64,000 nt of DNA from Pectinatus sottacetonis (GTDB lineage: Bacteria > Bacillota > Negativicutes > Selenomonadales > Selenomonadaceae). Where the stretch lies: assembly GCF_015732155.1 (NCBI RefSeq), contig NZ_WIQK01000001.1, positions 1,746,001-1,810,000 on the forward strand, given 5' to 3'. Under the pieces are notes generated by a model. That model ran no database searches and was not told the DNA's origin. It worked only from the letters and a program-made list of their open reading frames with translations. Both the position numbers and the translations under genes were made by a program. The first letter of the stretch is position 1, and the number at the start of each line of letters is the position of its first letter. Positions 20,566 through 28,383 of this stretch are shown here, in pieces.

Positions 20566-21254
20566 TTATAGATTATTCGCCGCTGCTAATATCACTGCGG
20601 ACATCATGTCTGGCAACAGTGATAGCTTTCTTTACTGGGATATATGCTGCTTATATTGTTGTTAAAATGAAGCGTTTTAAAGGTTTGTTCGATGCTGTAT
20701 TAACACTGCCTCTGGTTTTGCCCCCAACTGTTCTGGGATTTATATTACTGTTTGTTTTTGGCAGAAATAGTCCAATGGGACAACTACTGATGCAGCTGGG
20801 GTATTCTCTGGTTTTTTCATGGGAAGCAACAGTTTTAGCGGCAGTGGCAGTGGCGTTTCCACTTGTATACAGGACTACGCGTGGTGCATTTGAACAGATA
20901 GATAAAAATATTATTTATGCGGCGAGAACGCTGGGAGTTTCTGAATGGAGAATATTCTGGCATATAATTATTCCTAATACAAAACATGGTATTATTGCCG
21001 GTGTTATTTTAGCTTTTACACGTGCCTTGGGAGAATTCGGGGCAACGATAATGATTGCCGGAAATATTCCGGGAATTACCCAGACTATGTCAACAGCAAT
21101 TTATTCTGCTGTACAGGCTGGTGATGATAAAGTAGCCGTTTTCTGGGTGTGTGTAATTATGGGGTTTTCCTTTGTTGTTATCATGCTGATGAATTTTTGG
21201 CTACAAAAAAGTGATGGTAGAAAAATACAAATTTCTGCCGGAAATGGGGCTTGA
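20562..21254 (+). CDS. modB: Molybdate ABC transporter, permease
   Basis: 230-aa inner-membrane permease with about five helices. The cytoplasmic EAA loop reads ARTLGVSEWRIFWHIIIPN followed by FTRALGEFGAT, typical for ModB. It overlaps modA by 4 nt. Confidence 0.95.
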   Translation: MIIDYSPLLISLRTSCLATVIAFFTGIYAAYIVVKMKRFKGLFDAVLTLPLVLPPTVLGFILLFVFGRNSPMGQLLMQLGYSLVFSWEATVLAAVAVAFPLVYRTTRGAFEQIDKNIIYAARTLGVSEWRIFWHIIIPNTKHGIIAGVILAFTRALGEFGATIMIAGNIPGITQTMSTAIYSAVQAGDDKVAVFWVCVIMGFSFVVIMLMNFWLQKSDGRKIQISAGNGA

Positions 21255-21256
21255 CA

Positions 21257-22312
21257 ATGTCCCTGAAAGTAAAAATACAAAAGAAATTAAATTCGTTTGA
21301 GCTTAATGTTAATTTTACAGTAGAGAATGAAACGTTAGCTGTTCTAGGGGCATCAGGTTGCGGTAAGAGTATGACATTGAAATGTATTGCCGGTATAGAA
21401 ACACCTGATTCAGGATATATTGAATTTGACGGTAAAGTTTTTTTTGATAGTGAAAAGAAAATAAATTTATTGCCCCAGCAGCGCCGTGCTGGTTACCTTT
21501 TTCAGAACTATGCCCTATTTCCCAATATGACGGTAAAAGAAAATATTGCTTTTGTTGCGGCGGGAAACAACAGGGATAAAGTATGTATAGTAAAAGAAAA
21601 TATCAATAGATTTCATTTACAAGGGTTAGAAGATGCATATCCGGCTAGTTTATCCGGCGGACAGCAGCAAAGAGCAGCTTTTGCCCGTATACTGGCAGCA
21701 GAATCAGAGCTGTTAATGTTGGATGAACCTTTTTCCGCATTGGATAGTTATCTTCGCTGGCAGCTGGAACTAGAAGTGGGTGAGCTGTTAGAAAAATATA
21801 AAAAAACGACATTGTTTGTTTCTCACAATCGCGATGAAGTTTATCGTTTGTGCAATCGGATAGCAGTAATGAATAAGGGCAAGATAGAAGTTGTGAGCGA
21901 TAAATATACAATATTCGATGATCCGCGTACATCAACGGCAACACTACTTACTGGTTGTAAAAATATGTCAGCGGCTAAGAAAGTGTCCAGGTATAAATTA
22001 TATGCTGTTGATTGGCAGCTGGAACTTACGTGCAGACAGGAAATACCGGATGATTTGTCATATATTGGTTTTCGGGCCCATTTTTTCCAGCCAGGGATAA
22101 AACAGGCTGAAGGCAGCAGTATCAATTGCTTTAAAGTTGTCATAGACAGGGTCATAGAAGACACGTTTTCCTTTATTGTTATGGTACGTCCATATGGGAC
22201 GAGTGGAAGGGCAATGCGTTGGGAAATGGATAAAAAAATATGGCGGCAGTTAGAAGGTAAAGAATTGTTTTTAACTATGCCGCCAGAAAAAATTATTATT
22301 TTAAAAAGGTGA
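21257..22312 (+). CDS. modC: Molybdate ABC transporter, ATP-binding protein
   Basis: 351-aa ATPase energising molybdate import. The Walker A is GASGCGKSM, the signature is LSGGQQQR, and Walker B is LLMLDEPFSALD. The C-terminal region after about residue 240 is shorter and more divergent than the usual MOP/TOBE tail; a separate molbindin gene follows. The ATG at 21257 is preferred over a TTG at 21251. Confidence 0.93.
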   Translation: MSLKVKIQKKLNSFELNVNFTVENETLAVLGASGCGKSMTLKCIAGIETPDSGYIEFDGKVFFDSEKKINLLPQQRRAGYLFQNYALFPNMTVKENIAFVAAGNNRDKVCIVKENINRFHLQGLEDAYPASLSGGQQQRAAFARILAAESELLMLDEPFSALDSYLRWQLELEVGELLEKYKKTTLFVSHNRDEVYRLCNRIAVMNKGKIEVVSDKYTIFDDPRTSTATLLTGCKNMSAAKKVSRYKLYAVDWQLELTCRQEIPDDLSYIGFRAHFFQPGIKQAEGSSINCFKVVIDRVIEDTFSFIVMVRPYGTSGRAMRWEMDKKIWRQLEGKELFLTMPPEKIIILKR

Positions 22313-22322
22313 GGTTATTGTT

Positions 22323-22532
22323 ATGAAATTAAGTGCAAGAAATCAGTTAAAAGGTACAGTATGTGAAATTAACAGCGGTAGTGTTAATGATGTGGTTAAA
22401 ATAAAATTAGCCAGCGGGGATGTCATTAGTGCGACGATTACTAAACAATCCGCAGAAGAATTGGGACTGGAATTAGGAAAAGAAGCTTACGCGGTTATTA
22501 AGGCAAGTTCTGTAATCGTTGCGGTAGATTAA
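22323..22532 (+). CDS. mop: Molbindin (TOBE-domain molybdate-binding protein)
   Basis: 69-aa single TOBE domain starting MKLSARNQLKGTV, which is typical of Mop proteins that store or buffer molybdate in the cytoplasm. It follows modC by 10 nt with a GGTGAGG ribosome site and completes the mod operon. Confidence 0.92.
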   Translation: MKLSARNQLKGTVCEINSGSVNDVVKIKLASGDVISATITKQSAEELGLELGKEAYAVIKASSVIVAVD

Positions 22533-22556
22533 CAGAAAATATGTAACACAAAGGTC

Positions 22557-22680
22557 GGGGCTGCTGCACGTACGCATTTTCAGTCATAAACGATAAGCAT
22601 GTCTTTCCTGCTTGTTTATAAAACAGCAGAGGACGGATGCATATGTTTTATGAGGTTAATGACATTTGTGCAGCAGTACC
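22557..22680 (+). ncRNA. Structured repeat element, copy A (candidate ncRNA or 3-prime UTR element)
   Basis: Copy A of an element also found at 34223 and 44773. The closing stem is CTGCTGCAC (22561-22569) with GTGCAGCAG (22668-22676). An inner stem TCATAAA pairs with TTTATGA (22647-22653). Conserved strands between them are CATTTTCA on the 5-prime side and GGTTAATGACATTTGT on the 3-prime side. The variable apex holds its own hairpin (CTGCT..AGCAG). It lies after mop and before the convergent bioY. The orientation shown is that in which all three copies align; the transcribed strand is unproven. Confidence 0.6.
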
Positions 22681-22695
22681 GATTTTATGGCCTTT

Positions 22696-23217
22696 TTAAG
22701 GCAAAAGTCTTTTTAGATGAACACCAATATAGGCTGCCAGAAAATCCTTTATGATATCTCCGATTAAAAACGGCAGGACGCCTGCAAAAACAGCCTGTGT
22801 AACAGAGAGTCCGGCTGTTAAACATATACCTATTACTCCGAATATGTACGATATGGGAATACTTATAAGACCAGCTGCAAAATAACGGCGTAGGTTTGGG
22901 GGGGTTCCTTTTAAAAAACTGCATATGGGATAAGCAATTATAAAACCTATAAGGTAACCGCCGTTAGGAGAAAATAGTACACCAATACCACTACTGCCAT
23001 TGGCAAATACAGGCAGTCCTGCAGAACCCAATAATACATAGACTGTCAATGTGATAAAAGTCTGCCATGGCGGAAGTATAAATGAAGTCAAAAGCATGGA
23101 TAAAGTCAGAAAAGTAAATGGCACAGTGGTAAAGGGAAGAGGAAATGACAGATAAGCCGATATACATATTATGGCAACACAAACGGCCATTTTTGCAATA
23201 TTGCGGGTAGAAGACAT
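22696..23217 (-). CDS. bioY: Biotin transporter BioY (ECF S component)
   Basis: 173-aa membrane protein with about six helices, the substrate-binding S component for biotin. LPFTTVPFTFLTLSMLL and the late GVLPFLIGDIIKDFLAAYIG segment are typical of BioY. The ATG at 23217 has AAAGGA at suitable distance; the ATG at 23226 sits directly on that site. An energising ECF module is not adjacent; the ECF set at 28384-31155 has its own S domain. Confidence 0.9.
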   Translation of the reverse strand: MSSTRNIAKMAVCVAIICISAYLSFPLPFTTVPFTFLTLSMLLTSFILPPWQTFITLTVYVLLGSAGLPVFANGSSGIGVLFSPNGGYLIGFIIAYPICSFLKGTPPNLRRYFAAGLISIPISYIFGVIGICLTAGLSVTQAVFAGVLPFLIGDIIKDFLAAYIGVHLKRLLP

Positions 23218-23247
23218 GAAAACCATCCTTTTATATGGAGCCTTGTA

Positions 23248-23319
23248 TTAGTTAACTCAATTAATATAATAGAGCATAATATAAGTTATAGTCAACTAAT
23301 ACAGAAAAATAGTTGACAA
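23248..23319 (-). promoter_or_regulatory. Promoter region of bioY with repeated GTTAAC-like half-sites
   Basis: Read on the minus strand there are three related half-sites: TTGTCAACT (+ strand 23311-23319), AGTTGACTA (23290-23298) and AGTTAACTAA (23248-23257). They resemble BirA operator halves (GTTAAC/GTCAAC). TTGACT with a TATTAT about 18 nt on could be the promoter. BirA control is inference. Confidence 0.4.
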
Positions 23320-23409
23320 AAAAATAAAGGCTAGAGTATTTTAAATATAAAATAAGGCAAAAAAATAAAGCTTTGATTTTATATCAAAACTTTACTAAAT
23401 TCACCAGTA

Positions 23410-23495
23410 TGGTGGGCAGGGATGGATTCGAACCATCGTAACCTCACGGTGACAGATTTACAGTCTGTTCCCTTTAACCACTCGGGCACCTACCC
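23410..23495 (-). tRNA. tRNA-Tyr (GTA), copy 1
   Basis: 86-nt gene with encoded CCA. The acceptor stem GGGTAGG/CCTGCCC, anticodon GTA in CTGTAAA, a long variable arm and GGTTCGAATCC T-arm identify a class II tRNA-Tyr. Confidence 0.95.
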
Positions 23496-23503
23496 ATGTA
23501 AAA

Positions 23504-23581
23504 TGGTGACCCTGGCAGGATTCGAACCTGCGACCTTTTGATTCGTAGTCAAACACTCTAATCCAACTGAGCTACAGGGCC
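23504..23581 (-). tRNA. tRNA-Arg (ACG), copy 1
   Basis: 78-nt gene with encoded CCA, acceptor stem GGCCCTG/CAGGGTC and anticodon ACG in GACTACGAATC. The first A is expected to become inosine. Confidence 0.95.
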
Positions 23582-23599
23582 ATATGAAATTGTAAAATA

Positions 23600-23685
23600 T
23601 GGTGGGCAGGGATGGATTCGAACCATCGTAACCTCACGGTGACAGATTTACAGTCTGTTCCCTTTAACCACTCGGGCACCTACCC
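23600..23685 (-). tRNA. tRNA-Tyr (GTA), copy 2
   Basis: 86 nt, identical in sequence to the copy at 23410-23495 as far as I can read. It belongs to a tandem duplication of a Tyr-Arg pair with a period of about 190 nt. Confidence 0.95.
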
Positions 23686-23692
23686 ATATAAA

Positions 23693-23770
23693 TGGTGACC
23701 CTGGCAGGATTCGAACCTGCGACCTTTTGATTCGTAGTCAAACACTCTAATCCAACTGAGCTACAGGGCC
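23693..23770 (-). tRNA. tRNA-Arg (ACG), copy 2
   Basis: 78 nt, the same as the copy at 23504-23581. It is the first gene of the minus-strand tRNA array in transcription order. Confidence 0.95.
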
Positions 23771-23871
23771 ATATTCATTTCATAACTGCGAAAACTATTC
23801 TATCACAAACCATAGTAACTGTCAATGTTTAAAGAAAAATATATTCTCTGCCAATAATGATATTGATGCCA

Positions 23872-23906
23872 TAAAAAAACCTGCCCCTAATTTTAGAAGC
23901 AGGTTC
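23872..23906 (-). terminator. Intrinsic terminator of rpsT
   Basis: On the minus strand aacctgc pairs with gcaggtt, followed by a run of seven T residues, 12 nt after the rpsT stop. Confidence 0.8.
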
Positions 23907-23917
23907 CTCTAAAAATA

Positions 23918-24184
23918 TTATTTTACAATGGCACTGATCTTTTTGGCTAAACGGGATTTACGGCGAGCTGCGGTATTCTTGTGATATACGTGGTCAGCAG
24001 CAGCTTTATCTATTTTTTTGCAAGCAACAGCTAAAAATGTTTTTGCTTCATCAGCATTGCCGGCTTTAACTGCATCACTAACCTTGCGGAAAGCAGTTTT
24101 TACAGTAGATTTTACTGCTGCATTTTTCGCACGGCGTTCAGCATCAGTTTTTACACTCCGAATGGAAGACTTAATATTTGGCAA
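23918..24184 (-). CDS. rpsT: 30S ribosomal protein S20
   Basis: 88-aa basic, helical, Lys/Ala-rich ribosomal protein starting MPNIKSSIRSVKTD. The TTG at 24184 gives the family N-terminus MPNIKSS and lies six nt after AAGGGGTG. A GTG three codons upstream (24193) would sit inside the ribosome site. Monocistronic, with its own terminator. Confidence 0.93.
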   Translation of the reverse strand: MPNIKSSIRSVKTDAERRAKNAAVKSTVKTAFRKVSDAVKAGNADEAKTFLAVACKKIDKAAADHVYHKNTAARRKSRLAKKISAIVK

Positions 24185-24357
24185 GTAATTCACCCCTTTA
24201 CATAATATTCATTTTATTATTTTATCACGTAATAACATTGATTGCAAGATTTTACCTTTAATAAATAATTGCAGATAAAAAAAATTTTTACAGGTATTTT
24301 GCAGGTACATGTCAAATATTAGATATAGTATTATTATATAAATGAAAATATCATTTT

Positions 24358-25899
24358 ATGGAATTAATATTTGTGTCAGTCATGATAATACGAGAAAATA
24401 GTAATGAATGGAATAATTTATTGAATAAAATTGAAAAGAGCAGGGTTGATTTTATGGATCAGGAGCAGCTTGATAATGACAAAATAAAATTGGAAGAAAA
24501 GAAAAAGGAAATGTTTCAGAATGACCCTATCGAGGAAAAATACAAAAAAGTTAGGGAATTAAAAAGTAACAGTTTTGGAAAAACCCTGCTTGTAACGGAT
24601 AAGATTACAGGGAGTTTTTTTGTTTTAAAACGAATAAATGCTGTAGGGCTGGTTTATGCTAAAATGCGTAATTTAATTGATCCGGCATTGCCCAGAATAA
24701 TTTATTGCGGAGAAAATAAGACCTTTGGCATAACAACAGTTATCGAAGAATATGTAAATGGGATAACACTTTCGGAATGGATGAAACAAAGGGACTTGGA
24801 GCCGATAAACGATGAATTGGCAAAGATGATTTTTCGTCAATTAGCTTCAGGTTTGAAAACACTTCATGAAAATAATATAACACACAGGGCAATCAGTCCT
24901 AAGACTATAATGTTTACAAGTAAAAATGTTAAATTTATTGTATTTGATCATGCGATTGAAGGAAATACTTATACTAGCGAACTAAGCTATAAAGGCTTAG
25001 TGGGATTTGCGCCGCCTGAACAGGCGGTACTGGGCAAAGCTGATTTTCGCAGCGATGTTTATTCTTTGGGAATGACGATGAAAAATCTTTTGGGAACAGA
25101 CTATAAAGGAAAATATAGAAAAATATTAGAACACTGTTTGGCATCAGATCCCGATGAACGTTATCAAAATGGAGCTAAATTAAAAAAGGCTGTGCAAAAT
25201 GCCGGAATGCTTCCATTAAATAAAATTATAGCTGGTGCAGCTATATTATATGTTTTTGTTCTGGCATTTCTTTTAATCATAAATACATGGTTTAATCCAG
25301 TAAAACAGTTAGAAGCAGAGCAAAAATTTGAGCAGGAACAAGAAAGTGCCAGAGCAGAGGCCGCAAAGATTGATATGGATAAATCAGTACAAGGAAATGG
25401 TTCGGAAGATAATTTTACTAATGCGGTTAACGGACTTGCCAAAGGCAGGCTGGGATTATCCGTTGCTTTTCCAGGGCGGCCGCAGGAAAGCGGCAGTGAT
25501 GGTGTTATTGTAAATATGGGAAAGTCCTCTGATCTATCAGGAACCGCAGATTCTGGTGAAAACAGCTCAGTAATTTTTCCTGGCAATGCTAAATTGGTGT
25601 TGACCATAAAAAATAATACAGATCGTGCTATAAAAAATCCAGTATTAACTTTTATTCCATATAATATAGATCTGGCCAATATAAAAGATCCGTCTAATAC
25701 TATAACCAAGCATTTGGCGAATTCCGTAGAATGCAGACGTGATGTGAGCATTCCCCGCGGCAGCACAATGAAGTTTGAACTACCGCTGGGCAAAGCGGTT
25801 GTTCTTAATCCTGCCAAGAATAATGCTGCTATAAAAGCTGTTTTACGGTCTGATAATTATGCTGATACGGCTGTCAAGATGAAGTTTAACTTTCAGTAA
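24358..25899 (+). CDS. Membrane-anchored protein kinase-like protein, probable pseudokinase
   Basis: Up to 513 aa: a cytoplasmic kinase-like domain (about residues 70-280), one membrane helix (about 289-311) and an extracytoplasmic C-terminal part with a beta-rich end. The ATP-lysine is plausible in FFVLKRI. The catalytic loop reads HRAISPKTI, so the HRD Asp is Ala and the usual Asn is Thr. The DFG motif is DHA. APPEQ and SDVYSLGM are conserved. Phosphotransfer is therefore doubtful. The first 32 residues may not be translated; an ATG at 24454 (MDQEQ) is an alternative start. It is isolated from other genes. Confidence 0.75.
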   Translation: MELIFVSVMIIRENSNEWNNLLNKIEKSRVDFMDQEQLDNDKIKLEEKKKEMFQNDPIEEKYKKVRELKSNSFGKTLLVTDKITGSFFVLKRINAVGLVYAKMRNLIDPALPRIIYCGENKTFGITTVIEEYVNGITLSEWMKQRDLEPINDELAKMIFRQLASGLKTLHENNITHRAISPKTIMFTSKNVKFIVFDHAIEGNTYTSELSYKGLVGFAPPEQAVLGKADFRSDVYSLGMTMKNLLGTDYKGKYRKILEHCLASDPDERYQNGAKLKKAVQNAGMLPLNKIIAGAAILYVFVLAFLLIINTWFNPVKQLEAEQKFEQEQESARAEAAKIDMDKSVQGNGSEDNFTNAVNGLAKGRLGLSVAFPGRPQESGSDGVIVNMGKSSDLSGTADSGENSSVIFPGNAKLVLTIKNNTDRAIKNPVLTFIPYNIDLANIKDPSNTITKHLANSVECRRDVSIPRGSTMKFELPLGKAVVLNPAKNNAAIKAVLRSDNYADTAVKMKFNFQ

Positions 25900-25904
25900 G
25901 AGTA

Positions 25905-26516
25905 TTATATAAGACTGCTGCTTAACTCATAAAAAAGTTTCAGTCCATAACCAATGATTATGGCACCACATACCAAATTGATTTTTGCAAAAATATTTTT
26001 ATTGATTTTATTGTTGAAACTGGAAACAAAGAATGACAAACCAATAAACCAAATGAATGAGGCTGTAACGATTCCTGTGAGGAAGAAGACAGCCTCATCG
26101 TTATTGAATATAGCATGAAAAGCTCCCAGCATAATGGTGCCGTCGATAATTGCCTGCGGATTGCACCATGTGACAATGCAGGACTTGTAAATGGTCTGGG
26201 GTAATGAGTCGTTTGTAAACTTATTATCGCAGGCAGTATCAGGGTGTCTTATTAAGTTGAGCCCGATAAACATAAGCAGAATGCTTCCCAGTGCGAGTAA
26301 AAATAATTTTACAGCCTGAAAATAATCTATTATTGATCCTATACCAAAAAAACATGATATAGATAAAGTAATGTCAAAAAAAATTACGATCAATGCAGCA
26401 GCCAAAGAGCGGCTGCGATTGTGATGCATTGCTGTATTAATTACATATAAGTTTTGCATACCAATAGGTGCAAGATAAGCCAGTCCAATAAATAAGCCTT
26501 CTATAAAAAAATGCAT
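25905..26516 (-). CDS. LysE/ArgO family amino acid exporter
   Basis: 203-aa membrane protein with about six helices, starting MHFFIEGLFIGLAYLAPIGMQN, which has the typical LysE/ArgO N-terminus. CNPQAIIDGTIMLG is the family central motif. The ATG at 26516 has AAAGGAT upstream. A longer frame runs back to 26837 but would cross the divergent regulator. It probably exports basic or related amino acids under control of the divergent MocR protein. Confidence 0.85.
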   Translation of the reverse strand: MHFFIEGLFIGLAYLAPIGMQNLYVINTAMHHNRSRSLAAALIVIFFDITLSISCFFGIGSIIDYFQAVKLFLLALGSILLMFIGLNLIRHPDTACDNKFTNDSLPQTIYKSCIVTWCNPQAIIDGTIMLGAFHAIFNNDEAVFFLTGIVTASFIWFIGLSFFVSSFNNKINKNIFAKINLVCGAIIIGYGLKLFYELSSSLI

Positions 26517-26528
26517 TTTGAATCCTTT

Positions 26529-26628
26529 CCAACCAAAAAAATGGTTATAAGTTTTACTTGTAATAATATTATAGTATACTTTGTAATATAAATATCCAAC
26601 CAAAAAAATATTAAAACCAACCAAAAAA
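26529..26628. promoter_or_regulatory. Three direct repeats between lysE and mocR (candidate MocR operators)
   Basis: CCAACCAAAAAA occurs at 26529, 26596 and 26617 in the same orientation. The last two are 21 bp apart, about two helical turns. MocR-family regulators are known to bind direct repeats in divergent promoters. The first copy lies next to the ribosome site of the exporter gene. Confidence 0.6.
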
Positions 26629-26643
26629 TGAAAAGGAATAGAA

Positions 26644-28122
26644 ATGAGTAAAAATGATAACTGGCAATTTTTAACAACATGGAAAGAAAAAAAATGTATC
26701 GTTAAGCCTTTATATAGGCAAATAGTTGAATTTGTCTGTAAAAAAATAGCACAGGGAGAATGGAGCATTGGTACTAAGCTGCCACCGCAGCGAAAACTGG
26801 CTGAAATTTTTGGTGTAAATAGAAGTACAGTTGTCACCGCTATGGATGAATTAGCATCATATGGAATAGTAAAAAGTTATGGCAGAATGGGAACAAAAAT
26901 TGTAAATAATACATGGTCAGTGATGATGTCATCTGCATTAGACTGGGGCAAATATATTAATGCTGGAGCGTTTAAGGCCAATAATCATATTATTCAGGAA
27001 ATTAACCGACTGGAATTTGAGCCGAATATTATGCGGCTGGGTACAGGCGAAATAGCACCTGATTTGTTTCCTTATGATATGTGGGACAAGGTTTTAGGCA
27101 TTTTAAGCAGAAAACATATCAAGTTTGGTTATTTAAGAACATTGGGGTCGCTGCATTTAAGAGAAGTATTGGCTGAGCATTTGAAAAAGCAGGGAATGCA
27201 TAATATATCTGCTGATAATATTTTAATTACATCGGGTTCACTTCAGGGGCTGCAGTTGATATCAGTGGGGCTGTTGAAAAAAGGGGCGACAATATATATG
27301 GAGATGCCTACTTATTTAAAATCGTTAGAAGTATTTCAATCAGCAGGTATGAAACTACGGGGAGTCGGTCTTGATGAAGCGGGAATAGAGTTCTGGCAGA
27401 TGTCCTCCATAGCAAAAGAAATCCATCAGAGAAAATTTCCGATAATTTATACAATACCGACAAACCATAATCCAACGGGAATAACTATGTCATTGAAACG
27501 CCGCCGGGAATTAATGCAGTTTTGCAATGATAATCAGCTGCCCATTATTGAAGATGCAGCATATCAGGAACTTAGTTTCGGGAGTAAAAAAATAATACCG
27601 TTAAAAGCTATGGATAAAACAGAGCTGGTCATATATCTGGGAACGGCATCTAAGACTCTGGCACCAGGCCTGAGAGTGGGATGGCTTGTAGCATCAGAAG
27701 CAATAGTACAGAGGTTGGGCGATATAAAAATGCAGATGGATTACGGGACAAGCTCTATTTCACAGCTGATATTAGCGGAATTTATAGAAAGTGGTATGTA
27801 TGAAAAGCATCTTGTGAATTTGCAGCAGAAATTATTGATAAGAAGAGATAATGCCTTGAAATGGGTTAAAATGCTTTTTGCAGGAAAGGCAAAATGGAAT
27901 ATTCCCCAGGGAGGTTTTTATATCTGGATTACATTCAAAAAATATATTGCGACAGAAAAGATATTTTTTGCAGCGGTAAAAGAAAATATTTTGATAGCCC
28001 CGGGGGAAGTTTATGATTTTAAACATAATAATTCTCTGCGAATATCATATTCCTATCTTAATTGTAAAGATTTTGCAGCAGCAATAAGAAAATTAGCTGC
28101 AATCATAGAAAAAAGCCAATAA
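26644..28122 (+). CDS. MocR/PdxR-type regulator (GntR HTH fused to aminotransferase domain)
   Basis: 492-aa transcription factor. A GntR winged helix (about residues 18-85, LPPQRKLAEIFGVNRSTV) is joined to a fold-type I aminotransferase domain that binds PLP. The PLP lysine is likely in TASKTLAPGLRVGW. Such proteins sense PLP or an amino acid adduct and control a nearby gene, here most likely the divergent LysE exporter. The start has AAAAGGA upstream. Confidence 0.9.
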   Translation: MSKNDNWQFLTTWKEKKCIVKPLYRQIVEFVCKKIAQGEWSIGTKLPPQRKLAEIFGVNRSTVVTAMDELASYGIVKSYGRMGTKIVNNTWSVMMSSALDWGKYINAGAFKANNHIIQEINRLEFEPNIMRLGTGEIAPDLFPYDMWDKVLGILSRKHIKFGYLRTLGSLHLREVLAEHLKKQGMHNISADNILITSGSLQGLQLISVGLLKKGATIYMEMPTYLKSLEVFQSAGMKLRGVGLDEAGIEFWQMSSIAKEIHQRKFPIIYTIPTNHNPTGITMSLKRRRELMQFCNDNQLPIIEDAAYQELSFGSKKIIPLKAMDKTELVIYLGTASKTLAPGLRVGWLVASEAIVQRLGDIKMQMDYGTSSISQLILAEFIESGMYEKHLVNLQQKLLIRRDNALKWVKMLFAGKAKWNIPQGGFYIWITFKKYIATEKIFFAAVKENILIAPGEVYDFKHNNSLRISYSYLNCKDFAAAIRKLAAIIEKSQ

Positions 28123-28383
28123 TATATAATTTATAATGTAATGCTGGTTGAAATAAATTTCATAAAATATTATGCAAAATGAAAAATGATAAAATGGTTT
28201 TATGTATTAATGGGCATAATGTGAAGATTATTAACTTCAAAAAAATGAAAATACTTGATTTATGAGCATATTGTGATAATATATATTTTATCCGAATGTA
28301 GGAAAATGTTAACTTGTATTATACAATAATTGAAAATTAAATTAATTATATACATAGCATCCACAATGGGAAGGAATGGTTAA

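Noticed and set aside
23410-23770. Regular repeats that might suggest a CRISPR array
   Set aside because: The repeats are complete tRNA-Tyr and tRNA-Arg genes in a tandem duplication.
25164-25817. 217-codon minus-strand frame inside the kinase-like gene
   Set aside because: Antisense shadow of a supported gene with no family features.
26517-26837. N-terminal extension of the LysE-family gene
   Set aside because: It crosses the divergent regulator gene and promoter repeats; the family N-terminus and a good ribosome site are at 26516.
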